Assembly (NCBI GenBank): GCA_019636845.1
Contig: JAHBWV010000001.1
Location: forward strand, 496,001-560,000
DNA length: 64,000 nucleotides
Origin: Phycisphaeraceae bacterium
GTDB taxonomy: Bacteria; Planctomycetota; Phycisphaerae; Phycisphaerales; UBA1924
Reading direction: 5' to 3'
A model generated the notes under the pieces. That model did not search any database, was not told the origin of the DNA, and saw only the letters and a program-made list of their open reading frames with translations. Of this stretch, positions 8,761-17,268 are shown piece after piece; the stretch's first letter is position 1, and every line of letters starts with the position of its first letter. The position numbers and the translations under genes are program-made.

Positions 8761-8790
8761 AAAAAACCGCCCGGCTTGAAGGCCGGGCGG
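8761..8790 (-). terminator. Rho-independent terminator of the 8842-9357 gene
   Basis: On the minus strand a perfect 9-bp stem (CCGCCCGGC with GCCGGGCGG) with a 6-base loop is followed directly by six T residues. It lies 51 bases beyond the stop codon. This is a textbook intrinsic terminator. Confidence 0.9.
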
Positions 8791-8841
8791 CAATTCTGAA
8801 TGACGTCTTGAGACTCGCGAAGTGAGTCTCGTGAATGGGTA

Positions 8842-9357
8842 TCAGCGACGACGACGGGCGGCGAGGCCTGCGAGGCCGAGGATGGCCAGCGAGCCGGGTG
8901 CGGGAACGTAGGAGAAGTTCGTGATGGTGAGGACGCCGGGGCCGAAGACACTGTCGATGGTCTCGACGGAGAAGCCGAAGAAGTCGCCGACGTTGACGGT
9001 CACGCCGGAGACCGAGCCGGACTGCCCGTCGGTGTCGCTGAGGAAGAAGAAGCTGTTGGCGATGTAGAAGCCCGCATCGAAGCCGGGGTCATCGTTGGAG
9101 GTGTAGGACCAATCGAAGGAGATCGATCCGCTCTGGGGGACAACAACGAAGATGTCCGAGAAGCCGAATGCGAACGAGCCGTTGTCCGGGCCAACGAGCA
9201 CCAGGGTGCTGGCGTCGTGCTGCGCCACGAAGCCGTTCTGATTGGTCTGGAAAGTCCAGTTCGCGGGAGCGTAATCGCCCGTGAAGCCGGAGGCAGACGC
9301 CGTGCTGGCGAGGGCAACGCCAGCGATCAGTGCGAGAACGGTTGTCTTCTTCATCAT
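8842..9357 (-). CDS. PEP-CTERM-sorted exported protein
   Basis: 171 residues beginning MMKKTTVLALIAG, a signal peptide with cleavage near TASASG. It ends in PAPGSLAILGLAGLAARRRR, nearly the same sorting tail as the gene downstream. The passenger contains 'SGSISFDWSYTSNDDPGFDAGFYI', typical of beta-sandwich domains in planctomycete PEP-CTERM proteins that resemble discoidin- or CUB-like folds; I would not assign a function. The first ATG of the pair was chosen because GAGGAG lies about six bases upstream. The two minus-strand PEP-CTERM genes share the tail but not the passenger, so they are not recent duplicates. Confidence 0.85.
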   Translation of the reverse strand: MMKKTTVLALIAGVALASTASASGFTGDYAPANWTFQTNQNGFVAQHDASTLVLVGPDNGSFAFGFSDIFVVVPQSGSISFDWSYTSNDDPGFDAGFYIANSFFFLSDTDGQSGSVSGVTVNVGDFFGFSVETIDSVFGPGVLTITNFSYVPAPGSLAILGLAGLAARRRR

Positions 9358-9818
9358 TGTCTCTCCTCTTTCAATCAACGAACACAAATCTCGTCCCATG
9401 CGGACACAACTGGCACCCGCGACAAAGTGGGACGATGAAGCATCATCAGATACGGACAATCCTCTCAAAGGCCGTTCGAAACGAAGCGATCCAGACCCAC
9501 GCGAGGTTGGAGTCCCCGGCTCATTCTGCCCTCATCAAAGCGATCAAAGACTGCTCACTCCTGTGACCAAGACCAAGAACGTGAATGCGGCCGCGGGTCG
9601 TATCGCGTGGATCCACGGACTCGATCACTTTATAGACAGCAGCCCCGGGGTTCGGAAGCAGAATCCCCCCGGATTGTGCGTCTTCGAGTAAAAACCAGTG
9701 ATAGTACTGGTTGCCGAATGACACGTCAGGTCTTTGTCAGAACTCCAATATGAAGCTCGCGACAGCCCTCGCTTCCGCGGCCATGCCGCGGAGCCAGATT
9801 CCACCAATCCTGCCCGCA
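9358..9818. other. Gene-free spacer between a PEP-CTERM gene and pepA
   Basis: The only clear element is the pepA terminator at 9690-9712. A perfect 7-bp inverted repeat (CCGCGGC/GCCGCGG, 9775-9791) lies between that terminator and the pepA stop but has no T-run. Short open frames in this interval have no recognisable product and no ribosome site. Otherwise I see nothing. Confidence 0.55.
9690..9712 (-). terminator. Rho-independent terminator of pepA
   Basis: On the minus strand AACCAGT and ACTGGTT form a 7-bp stem with a 6-base loop, and the last T residues run into TTTTT. It is about 107 bases beyond the pepA stop codon. Confidence 0.7.
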
Positions 9819-11309
9819 CTACGCGTGGTTCATGGAGCGGATCAGGTGTGTGAGGAGGCGGGTGCCCCACCCGGTCGGGCCGTCGATGTACATCCCGGCG
9901 TTCTTCTCGGCGACGTGGACACCCGCGATGTCGAGGTGGCACCAGGGCACGTCCTTGTGCACGAAGTTCGCCAGGAATGCCGCACCCTGGGTCGCATGGG
10001 CCTTGCGATTCGGGTTGCTGTTGACGATGTCGGCAACCGGCGACTTCATCATGTCGCGGTACTCCGCATGCGAGTAAGGAAGGCGCCAGACGAGTTCGCC
10101 CGAGCCCGCGGCGGCGCACTCCACGGCCCCGCGCAGCTGGTCGTTGTCGCAGAAGAGCCCCGCGTATGTGGAGCCGAGAGCGGTGATGACGCCGCCCGTG
10201 AGGGTGGCCAGATCGATGATCGCACGCGGCTTCTCGACCTCGCACGCCCAGATCAGGGCATCGGCGAGGACGAGGCGTCCCTCGGCATCGGTGTTGGTGA
10301 CTTCGACGGTGACACCGTTGCGGTAGCGGATGACATCATCGGGGCGATAGGCCTCGTCGCTTATGCAGTTCTCCGCCGCGGCGAGGAGCCCGACGACGGG
10401 GAAATCGGGCTTGATGAGGGTGGCGATCGTGTGCATGGCGCCGAGTACGGCGCAGCCGCCGTCCTTGTCGCGTTTCATACCGACCATCATGTTGTTGATT
10501 TTCAAGGAGAGCCCGCCGGTGTCGTAGGTGATGGTCTTTCCGACGAGAACCAGCGGCTTTGCGGCTCGGGCCTTTGCGCTCTTTGGGGTGTATTCGAGGC
10601 GGATGAGGCAGGGTTTGTTCTCCGACGCCTTGCCGACGTTGATGAGCCCGGTCATCCGCTCGGTTTCGAGTTCATCTCCCTCGACGATGCGGGCCTTGAG
10701 GCCGGTTGCGCGTGCAAGTTTCCGGGCCTGGGCCGCCATCCAAGAGGGTGTTGCGATGTTGGGGGGGGTCTGGCTGAGCGTGCGAGCGAGGTTGACACCG
10801 GCCGCGATCTGGAGCCCGGCCTTCATGCCCGAGGTCATGGCGCGATCGTCGGAGCGGATTGCAAGATCGGTGCGCTCGGGTTTGGGTGTGGCGGATCCCC
10901 GGAACTCATCGCAGGACCAGGAGAGAAGACCGATCGCCTCGCCGATCGCCTCCCCGGCGACTGCGGCGTCGATACCTGCTTGGGCAGCGGGGCCGGAGAG
11001 TGCGAGCGTTGCGGCGTCGTCCTTGGAAGCAGCCAGGCGTCTGCCGACGGCGGCGGCGGCGTCCCGGAGTGTCTGGGGTGTGCAGGCCGATTTCTCGCCG
11101 AGTCCGACGATGATGACACGAGAGCGGGGGTTGATCCAGGCCTCGACGATCCGTCCGACATCGCCGGTTGCCTCCTTCCGTTTCAGCGCGCCGGCGACAC
11201 CCGCCTGCGGGGCGGCACGTTTCGAGAGCCGGTCGAGGCCCTGGCCCTTGAAGTGACCGACGACGACGACGCCTTTGCCCTTCTCAGACACGGTCACGCT
11301 GTTGAACAC
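9819..11309 (-). CDS. pepA: Leucyl aminopeptidase, M17 family
   Basis: 496 residues, normal for cytosolic M17 aminopeptidases, which remove N-terminal residues from peptides with two metal ions in a hexamer. The family signature NTDAEGRLVLADAL is near residue 337, and the metal-binding strand 'VLVGKTITYDTGGLSLK' precedes it, so the active site looks intact. The start is GTG, with AAGGAG seven bases upstream; the open frame continues far upstream but without family similarity. It is divergent from the lamin-tail-domain gene with about 170 bases between them, and has its own terminator. Confidence 0.95.
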   Translation of the reverse strand: MFNSVTVSEKGKGVVVVGHFKGQGLDRLSKRAAPQAGVAGALKRKEATGDVGRIVEAWINPRSRVIIVGLGEKSACTPQTLRDAAAAVGRRLAASKDDAATLALSGPAAQAGIDAAVAGEAIGEAIGLLSWSCDEFRGSATPKPERTDLAIRSDDRAMTSGMKAGLQIAAGVNLARTLSQTPPNIATPSWMAAQARKLARATGLKARIVEGDELETERMTGLINVGKASENKPCLIRLEYTPKSAKARAAKPLVLVGKTITYDTGGLSLKINNMMVGMKRDKDGGCAVLGAMHTIATLIKPDFPVVGLLAAAENCISDEAYRPDDVIRYRNGVTVEVTNTDAEGRLVLADALIWACEVEKPRAIIDLATLTGGVITALGSTYAGLFCDNDQLRGAVECAAAGSGELVWRLPYSHAEYRDMMKSPVADIVNSNPNRKAHATQGAAFLANFVHKDVPWCHLDIAGVHVAEKNAGMYIDGPTGWGTRLLTHLIRSMNHA

Positions 11310-11477
11310 TGGGGGACTCCTTGCGCCAGAGTGTGGCGATGGGTTTTTCCTGATGGGTCGCGCGGCGTTCGGAACGTCACACGAGGAAGAGGGCGTCATC
11401 GTAATCGACTCGGGGGCGACAGGCAGTCTCTTGTAGCACCTCTTTTGCCGGCCGAGCTTCGTGTGTACGCTGGATGG

Positions 11478-12293
11478 ATGGGAAGGACACCCGTCGTTAC
11501 GGCAATCTGGTTCCTGGCCATCTGCTGCGCGGGCGACACGCGGGCGCAACCCGCTCCGGTTCCCGGAGGTGAGCCCCCGCCTGTGCCCGTGCCCAAGGCG
11601 CCCGTGGCGTATCCGCACCCGTTGATCACGGAGATTCTGTACGCGGTGCCGACGAAGAACGGGGACGCGAATCGCGACGGCGAGCGCCAGACAACCGGAG
11701 ACGAGTTCGTCGAGTTGATCAATCCCCATGATCGAGCGATCCGGATCGGCGGCTACACGCTGCACGACTCGGCGAAGCCGGGGCGAACGCAGTTCCGCTT
11801 CACCTTCCCGCAGCTCACGCTCCACCCGGGGCAGGTGGTGGTGGTCTTCAACGGGCATGAATCGGCGCTCAAAGGGGAGTCCGACGGGACCGTGGGCGAC
11901 GGCGCGACTTCTCCGTCCAAGCAGCATCCGGACTTCGGGAACGCATGGGTCTTTACGGCCCGTGCACCCTCGACACGCGCGGGCTTTGCGAACGGGGGTG
12001 ACTGGGTGATGCTCCTTGATCCCCGCGGGGTGCCGGTTCAGTGCGCCATCTGGGGCGACGCGGAGAAGCCGGTGCTTCCGGACGGGAGCGCGTGCGTTGT
12101 GGAGATGGTCGCTGACTCGAATGGTGTGAGCGCGCAGCGGCGCGGGCTCGATGGTCCCTTCGAGCCCCACCCGCCGTACCGGGCGAGCGGGCTGGGAGCC
12201 GACGCGCCGCTGATGCCGTTCAGCCCGGGCGTCTTTGTGGTGCCGGGCCTGACGCGGCTCGAGGACATGCCCCCCTACAAGGGCGAGCGATAA
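11478..12293 (+). CDS. Exported lamin-tail-domain protein
   Basis: 271 residues. A short signal peptide (cleavage near TRA-Q) is followed by a proline-rich linker and, from about residue 50, a lamin-tail domain: 'LITEILY', 'GDEFVELINPHDRAIRIGGYTLHD', 'FTFPQLTLHPGQVVVVFNG'. This Ig-like fold is widespread in secreted bacterial proteins and is thought to mediate binding at the surface. An insertion (SPSKQHPDFGNAWVF) sits inside the domain. No enzymatic motif is visible. The family is clear; the biological role is not. Confidence 0.85.
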   Translation: MGRTPVVTAIWFLAICCAGDTRAQPAPVPGGEPPPVPVPKAPVAYPHPLITEILYAVPTKNGDANRDGERQTTGDEFVELINPHDRAIRIGGYTLHDSAKPGRTQFRFTFPQLTLHPGQVVVVFNGHESALKGESDGTVGDGATSPSKQHPDFGNAWVFTARAPSTRAGFANGGDWVMLLDPRGVPVQCAIWGDAEKPVLPDGSACVVEMVADSNGVSAQRRGLDGPFEPHPPYRASGLGADAPLMPFSPGVFVVPGLTRLEDMPPYKGER

Positions 12294-12424
12294 GCGTCGC
12301 ATTCGGCTCTGCGAGCCACAGGGAGTGTTTCGACCTGCCACGGGCCGGGTGACGGGCTGTATGCTCTTGGCCCCGAGAGCGTGCGGGCTCGAGTGTGCCG
12401 CGGCGTCGGGTTCAGGAGTCGATG

Positions 12425-14473
12425 ATGTACCTGGCCAAGTCGATCTGGCTCACGCGTTGGGTGTGTGGTGCGATCTCTCTCATGTGCGCGTGCGGGCTGG
12501 GTTGCCAGTCGGCGGGTGGGGGACGCGGGGCAGAGACGGGGCCGGTGGTCTCCGAGGCCGGCGCGAGCACCGGTGCGGATCGTTATGGACGCGATATCTT
12601 TGCGCCGCTCGATCTGCCTCCGGGCAACGAGGTGCGGAGCGCGAGCGGCAGGCCGGGGCACGCCTATTGGCAGCAGCGGGTCGATTACACGATCAACGCG
12701 ACGTTGGATGCCGAGAAGCGGCGGCTCTCGGGCGTCGTGCGCGTGCGGTACGTGAACAACTCGCCGGAGCCCTTGGCGTATCTCTGGATGACACTCGAAC
12801 AGAATCTCTTCGACAAGGAGAGCACCGGCGCGCTGATGCTCGGCAAGGGAGGGCGCTTCGGGAACCGCGACGGTTTCGACGGCGGGTACGACATCTCGCG
12901 CGTGACGCTGCTCGGTCCGGACGGGAATGCGCAGCGAGCACTGAAGATCGACGTGTACGACACGGTCGGGCGGATCGATCTGCCGACGCCGGTCGGTCCG
13001 CGCGGGGGTGAGGTGCGATTCGAGGTGGAGTTCGGGTTCGACGTGCCCCCGTACGGATCGGATCGCATGGGTGTCGAGAAGGTCTCGCAGGGGACGATCT
13101 TCCAGTTTGCGCAGTGGTTCCCCGCGGTGTGCGCGTTCGACGATGTCCACGGGTGGAACACGCTGCCGTATCTCGGCGCTGGGGAGTTTCACACGAACTT
13201 CGGGGATTATGAGCTCGCGTTGACGGTGCCTCGGGGGCACATTGTGGGGGCAACGGGCGAGCTTGTGAACGCGCCGGAGGTGCTGACGGCGGCTCAGATG
13301 GAGCGTCTGGACAAGGCGCGTCGGTCGCGTGAGACGGTGATGATCCGCACGCCGGAGGAAGTGGGGGATCCCGCGAGCCGTCCTGTCGGTGACGGGTCGT
13401 TGACGTGGAGGTATGTCGCGAAGGACGTGCGCACGGTGGCTTGGACGAGTTCGGAGGCGTTCATCTGGGATGCATCAGCGGTGGATGGCGATGCGTCGCG
13501 GGTCTGGGTCGGGAGTGGTGCGGGGAACGGGGCGGGCACCCTCTGCATGTCGTTGTATCCGAAGGAAGGGATCGGCCAGTGGTCGAAGAGCACGGACATG
13601 CTGCGCTTCTCGATCGAGCATTACAACAGGATGTGGTTCAGGTATCCGTACCCGACGGCGATCAACGTGAACGGGATCGTCGGCGGGATGGAGTATCCGA
13701 TGATCATCTTCTGCCGCGAGCGGAACAACGAGCGCGGGCTCTTCGGTGTGACGACGCACGAGATCGGTCACAACTGGTTCCCCATGATCGTCTCCAACGA
13801 TGAACGCAGGCACGCCTGGATGGACGAGGGGTTCAACACCTTCATCAATTACTACTGCAATCTGGAGCGGTATCCCGGGGATGCGCCCAGGCGTGGAGAT
13901 CCGAGGACGTTCGCGGCCGAGATGCGCCGTGGCGATGACCAGCCGATGATGACGTTCCCCGACCGGCTCGCGGGCGGGCGATTGGGGCGGATGATGTACG
14001 CCAAGCCCGCCGCCGCGCTTGTGCTGCTGCGTGAGCGCGTGCTCGGTCCGGAGCGTTTCGATCGCGCGTTCAGGGCGTACATCGATCAGTGGGCGTTCAA
14101 GCATCCGCAGCCGGCGGACTTTTTCCGCATCATGGAGAACGAGGCGGGGATGGATCTCGCGTGGTTCTGGCGCGGGTGGTTCTATGAGAACGGCACCCTC
14201 GATCTCGCCGTCACCGGCTTCGATCAGGAGGATGCATCCAACGCGACCGCGAAGTTCAGGTCGCTCCGTCGCATGGTCATGCCCGCGGAGTATCGCGTGG
14301 ACTACACGGACGGCTCGTCGGAGATCAGGCGGTTGCCTGTCGAAGCGTGGTACACGAGCGATGCGCACACCGCGGCCTGGAACACGCAGGGACGACGCGT
14401 CAAGCGGGTCACGATCGATCCGGAGAGCCGCCTGCCCGATCAGGAGCCGTCGAACAACTCGTGGCCGAGATAG
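12425..14473 (+). CDS. M1-family metallopeptidase, probable lipoprotein
   Basis: 682 residues. The zinc site HEIGH is at 445-449, followed 19 residues later by Glu468 (DEGFNTF), giving the HExxH-x18-E pattern of M1 aminopeptidases. The exopeptidase GxMEN region appears as GGMEYP just upstream. The N-terminal half is the usual beta-domain (LSGVVRVRYVNNSPEPL). The first 30 residues form a signal peptide ending in GLGC, a plausible lipobox, so it is likely anchored outside the cytoplasm. Of two adjacent ATGs the second was chosen because AGGAG is six bases upstream. It lies 130 bases behind the lamin-tail gene. Confidence 0.9.
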   Translation: MYLAKSIWLTRWVCGAISLMCACGLGCQSAGGGRGAETGPVVSEAGASTGADRYGRDIFAPLDLPPGNEVRSASGRPGHAYWQQRVDYTINATLDAEKRRLSGVVRVRYVNNSPEPLAYLWMTLEQNLFDKESTGALMLGKGGRFGNRDGFDGGYDISRVTLLGPDGNAQRALKIDVYDTVGRIDLPTPVGPRGGEVRFEVEFGFDVPPYGSDRMGVEKVSQGTIFQFAQWFPAVCAFDDVHGWNTLPYLGAGEFHTNFGDYELALTVPRGHIVGATGELVNAPEVLTAAQMERLDKARRSRETVMIRTPEEVGDPASRPVGDGSLTWRYVAKDVRTVAWTSSEAFIWDASAVDGDASRVWVGSGAGNGAGTLCMSLYPKEGIGQWSKSTDMLRFSIEHYNRMWFRYPYPTAINVNGIVGGMEYPMIIFCRERNNERGLFGVTTHEIGHNWFPMIVSNDERRHAWMDEGFNTFINYYCNLERYPGDAPRRGDPRTFAAEMRRGDDQPMMTFPDRLAGGRLGRMMYAKPAAALVLLRERVLGPERFDRAFRAYIDQWAFKHPQPADFFRIMENEAGMDLAWFWRGWFYENGTLDLAVTGFDQEDASNATAKFRSLRRMVMPAEYRVDYTDGSSEIRRLPVEAWYTSDAHTAAWNTQGRRVKRVTIDPESRLPDQEPSNNSWPR

Positions 14474-14534
14474 AGACTCCTCTTCACCCGAGCGCGAAGC
14501 CGAGAGGTGGGCTTGTCGGCGCTGCTTGCGCTCG

Positions 14535-15044
14535 TTACGGCAGGAGCCAGATGAAGGCGTTGACCGCGATCGCGGCGTAGATGCCAGCGACGAGGTCGTC
14601 GATGAGGATGCCCCAGCCGCCGGGGATCTTCTGAAGCCCGCGCGCTGGCGGGGGTTTGATGATGTCCATGACGCGGAAGGCGACGAAGCAGAAGGCGAGC
14701 GTCGCGAGCGTGCGTGGCCAATCGACCAGCCCGGCCCACGGGATCGCGAGCAGCGGGATGCACTGACCGGCGGTTTCATCGGCGACGACCTCGGAGGGGT
14801 CTTTCTCGCCGAAGCGGACCTCTGCGAGGTCGCCGTGGGCGATGCATGCCCAGCAGAAGAGGGCGAGCACGAACGCGAGGACGCCGAAGTAGACCAGTGG
14901 GTTGTCGCGCGGGCCGAATCCGGTCAGCATCAGAAGGAGCGCGAGCGCGACAGGAGGAGCCGAGCCCCAGGTGCCGGAGGCGGGGCGACGGAAGCCGAGC
15001 CCGAAGGTAGTGATGAGGTGGAAGGTGGGAGGTGTTCGCGTCAT
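14535..15044 (-). CDS. pgpA: Phosphatidylglycerophosphatase A
   Basis: 169 residues, membrane-embedded, normal length for PgpA. It removes the phosphate from phosphatidylglycerol phosphate to give phosphatidylglycerol. Seen: 'TTFGLGFRRPASGTWGS' at the N-terminus, 'EVVADETAGQCIPL' in the middle (the conserved DE-x-x-G of the family), and 'RVMDIIKPPPARGLQKIPGGWGILIDDLVAG' near the end, where the paired Asp residues bind the metal. The start ATG overlaps the stop of pgsA by 4 bases, so the two successive enzymes are co-translated. Confidence 0.95.
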   Translation of the reverse strand: MTRTPPTFHLITTFGLGFRRPASGTWGSAPPVALALLLMLTGFGPRDNPLVYFGVLAFVLALFCWACIAHGDLAEVRFGEKDPSEVVADETAGQCIPLLAIPWAGLVDWPRTLATLAFCFVAFRVMDIIKPPPARGLQKIPGGWGILIDDLVAGIYAAIAVNAFIWLLP

Positions 15045-15733
15045 GTGGCGGGCTTTCGTGTGGCGGAGATGGCGCGCGTGATGTAGGGGATGCCGCTGAG
15101 GATGGTGGCGACCACGGTTGCCCAGACGGCGATGTCGATGGCCCATGCGATGGCTGAGCCGCGTGCGGGCGCGCCCCATGCGAGCAGGATGAGGATCAGC
15201 GGCACAACGACCGACTGCAGGACCATCTTTGCCTTGCCTGCCCATCCGGCGGAGAAATCGATCCCGTCTCCTTCGAGTGCGGCACGGATCGAGGTGACGA
15301 GCAGCTCCCGCGCGAGGATCACGACCACCATCCAAGGTGCGACGCCCGAGACCAGATCGCCCGATGCGCTGGTGAAGGCGGGTCCGGCGAGCATGACGAA
15401 AGCGCCGAGCACCAGAACCTTGTCGGCGAACGGGTCCATGATCCGCCCGAACTTCGACACGACGCGCCACTTCCGGGCGAGGTATCCGTCGAGCGCGTCG
15501 GTCAACGCGGCGAGCACAAAGAGCGTTCCGGCAAGCAGGAGCCCGGCGTCCGGGGGGGCGTCCGGGATCGAGGTGCCAGTGGGGAAGGGGCGGGATCGGA
15601 ACGCGATCAGTGCGACGAAGAGGGCGGCCATTGCCACCCGGAGCAGCGTCAGTGCGTTCGGCAGGTGGACCTGCCACGGGGCGGGGGCGGGTCGGGTGGA
15701 TGGATGTGCCGCGGTGGGGGCCGGCTCGGGCAT
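15041..15733 (-). CDS. pgsA: CDP-diacylglycerol-glycerol-3-phosphate 3-phosphatidyltransferase
   Basis: 230 residues with about five membrane segments. The CDP-alcohol phosphotransferase signature is complete: D82-G83-x2-A86-R87-x8-G96-x3-D100-x3-D104. It makes phosphatidylglycerol phosphate, the substrate of the overlapping downstream pgpA. The first 20 residues are a proline-rich extension before the family start (PNALTLLRVAMA). It is divergent from the nuoJ operon, with 180 bases between them. Confidence 0.93.
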   Translation of the reverse strand: MPEPAPTAAHPSTRPAPAPWQVHLPNALTLLRVAMAALFVALIAFRSRPFPTGTSIPDAPPDAGLLLAGTLFVLAALTDALDGYLARKWRVVSKFGRIMDPFADKVLVLGAFVMLAGPAFTSASGDLVSGVAPWMVVVILARELLVTSIRAALEGDGIDFSAGWAGKAKMVLQSVVVPLILILLAWGAPARGSAIAWAIDIAVWATVVATILSGIPYITRAISATRKPAT

Positions 15734-15913
15734 GGCAGCCGATGGTAGCGTGAGGGGTGGGGTCGTCCGGAACTCGGGGTCACGAGCGGTTGCGTGGGTT
15801 GGTTGAAGGATGGGTGAGTGCCATCTATCCTCTGGACCCGTTCAAGGCGGCGGACTGTCCGCTTCGCTGCGCGCGGGTTGTTCGCCGGTATTCGACCTCG
15901 AGAAGGGCCGCCG

Positions 15914-16861
15914 TTGGACCATCTCATTCATCCGATCGCGCTGTATCTCGGTTTGGCGCTCGTGGGGCTCGGGCTTTGTGTCGCGCTGCCGCGCGCGCGG
16001 GTCAGCCCTCAGGTCATCGGGGCGTTGCTCGCTGCGGGCGGCCTGGGCGTGATCTTGGTGCTCATGGGTCTCAAGGCCCAGGGCGAGCTGCCGAACCTTT
16101 ACTTTTATGTGTTCTCTCTGGTTGCCCTCGGCGGTTCGCTGCGGGTGGTCACGCACCCGAGGCCGGTGTATTCGGCAATCTATTTCATTCTGACAATTCT
16201 CGCCTCTTGTGGTTTGTATCTGCTTCTCTCGGCAGAGTTTATGGCGTTCGCGCTGGTGATCGTCTATGCCGGAGCGATCCTGATTACCTATCTCTTCGTC
16301 ATCATGCTCGCGACGCAGGCGCCGACCGAGGATCGGACAGAAGGGCTGAAGTCGTACGACATCGCAGCTCGGGAGCCGATGTTGGCAACCGTCGCGAGCA
16401 TGGCGCTGGTTGCGGTGCTTACTGGGATGCTCTTCACGGGTATCTCCGGGCTTGAGCCCCGGCGCGCGGGGGCATCCCACGACGCGCTGCTTGCGCAACT
16501 CCCTCGCCGCGTTGAAGATGCGATGAAGGACGCGAGCGCGATCACGTTCAAAGATCGCATTGTTGAGCGGGACGGGGCGTTCCAGATCGACATCGAGAAT
16601 CGGCGGGCGCTGGTCACCGGCCCCGATGGTGAGCGGTGGGTTGATTTCCCTGCCAATCTTGCTCCCCGGAACGTGGAGGCCCTCGGTTTCAATCTACTGA
16701 ATACCCATCCCGGCTCGATCGAGATCGCGGGCGTGATTCTGCTGATGGCGATGCTGGGCGCGGTCGTGCTCTCTCGCCGCCAGGTCGAGATCGATGAGGA
16801 GGCGAAGGTCCTTCAGGCCCGCAACCTCATGGAAGGACGCGGGGCGGAGGGACAGGCGTGA
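15914..16861 (+). CDS. nuoJ: NADH-quinone oxidoreductase subunit J
   Basis: 315 residues, long for NuoJ (usually 170-200). The N-terminal 170 residues carry five membrane segments, including 'PRPVYSAIYFILTILASCGLYLLLSAEFMAFALVIVYAGAIL', the conserved core around the pi-bulge helix. A hydrophilic insert of about 100 residues (around 190-290) precedes a last membrane segment. TTG was chosen as start because AGAAGG lies seven bases upstream and the family begins here. A GTG at 15818, also with a ribosome-site-like AAGGA, would add 32 charged residues. First gene of nuoJKLMN; its stop overlaps the nuoK start. Confidence 0.88.
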   Translation: MDHLIHPIALYLGLALVGLGLCVALPRARVSPQVIGALLAAGGLGVILVLMGLKAQGELPNLYFYVFSLVALGGSLRVVTHPRPVYSAIYFILTILASCGLYLLLSAEFMAFALVIVYAGAILITYLFVIMLATQAPTEDRTEGLKSYDIAAREPMLATVASMALVAVLTGMLFTGISGLEPRRAGASHDALLAQLPRRVEDAMKDASAITFKDRIVERDGAFQIDIENRRALVTGPDGERWVDFPANLAPRNVEALGFNLLNTHPGSIEIAGVILLMAMLGAVVLSRRQVEIDEEAKVLQARNLMEGRGAEGQA

Positions 16862-17217
16862 TGGGCACCGACCTCTTCATGCTGGCGCAGGCGGGCTTTC
16901 CTGAGCCGATGGGCGGGGCGACGCTCGCGCACTATCTCCTGATCTCCGTGCTGATGTTCGCCATCGGGCTCATCGGGTTTCTCACCCGGCGGAACCTGAT
17001 CGTGATGTTCCTCTGCACCGAGTTGATGTTCCAGGCCGCCGGTATCGCGCTGATTGCGTTCAGCCGGTTCCACCTCGAGCACAGCGGGCAGACGTTCGTG
17101 ATCTTTGTGCTGACGGTCGCCGCCGCGGAGGCGGCGATGGCGCTCGCTCTGGTTGTGCTCCTCTTCCGCAAGCGTGAGTCGCTCGATGCGGATGAGTGGA
17201 CGGAAATGAAGGGTTGA
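16861..17217 (+). CDS. nuoK: NADH-quinone oxidoreductase subunit K
   Basis: 118 residues, three membrane segments. Seen: 'LAHYLLISVLMFAIGLIGFLTRRNLIVMFLCTELMFQA' with the conserved membrane Glu (CTELM), and 'VIFVLTVAAAEAAMALALVV', whose Glu is the second conserved proton-path residue. GGAGGG upstream serves either this ATG or the GTG immediately before it. The start overlaps the nuoJ stop. Antiporter-like membrane-arm component of complex I. Confidence 0.96.
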   Translation: MGTDLFMLAQAGFPEPMGGATLAHYLLISVLMFAIGLIGFLTRRNLIVMFLCTELMFQAAGIALIAFSRFHLEHSGQTFVIFVLTVAAAEAAMALALVVLLFRKRESLDADEWTEMKG

Positions 17218-17268
17218 TCCCGCAGTGCCCCCGCCCTGCTCCGGCAGTGGGGGTGAGAGGTTCGGAAC

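Larger units (their letters stand above)
8287..8841. other. Gene-free spacer between two PEP-CTERM genes
   Basis: The spacer holds, from right to left, the terminator of the upstream PEP-CTERM gene (8761-8790), an AT-richer stretch (8542-8750) in which I see no gene, a minus-strand promoter (8513-8541), and a leader with a tandem repeat and two inverted repeats. On the minus strand, GTGGT/ACCAC (8491-8504) lies at the expected 5' end of the transcript. A second hairpin forms from a TGCCGAG/CTTGGCA pair between about 8418 and 8442. No open frame here looks like a gene. Confidence 0.6.

Noticed and set aside
9521..9724. Short minus-strand open frame in the spacer before pepA
   Set aside because: No ribosome site, no recognisable product, and it overlaps the pepA terminator hairpin.
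9775..9791. Perfect inverted repeat CCGCGGC/GCCGCGG just after pepA
   Set aside because: No T-run follows on either strand; the hairpin at 9690-9712 is the better terminator.
9711..11477. Plus-strand open frame running through pepA into the lamin-tail gene
   Set aside because: Opposite the pepA coding region; real similarity and the signal peptide begin only at 11478.
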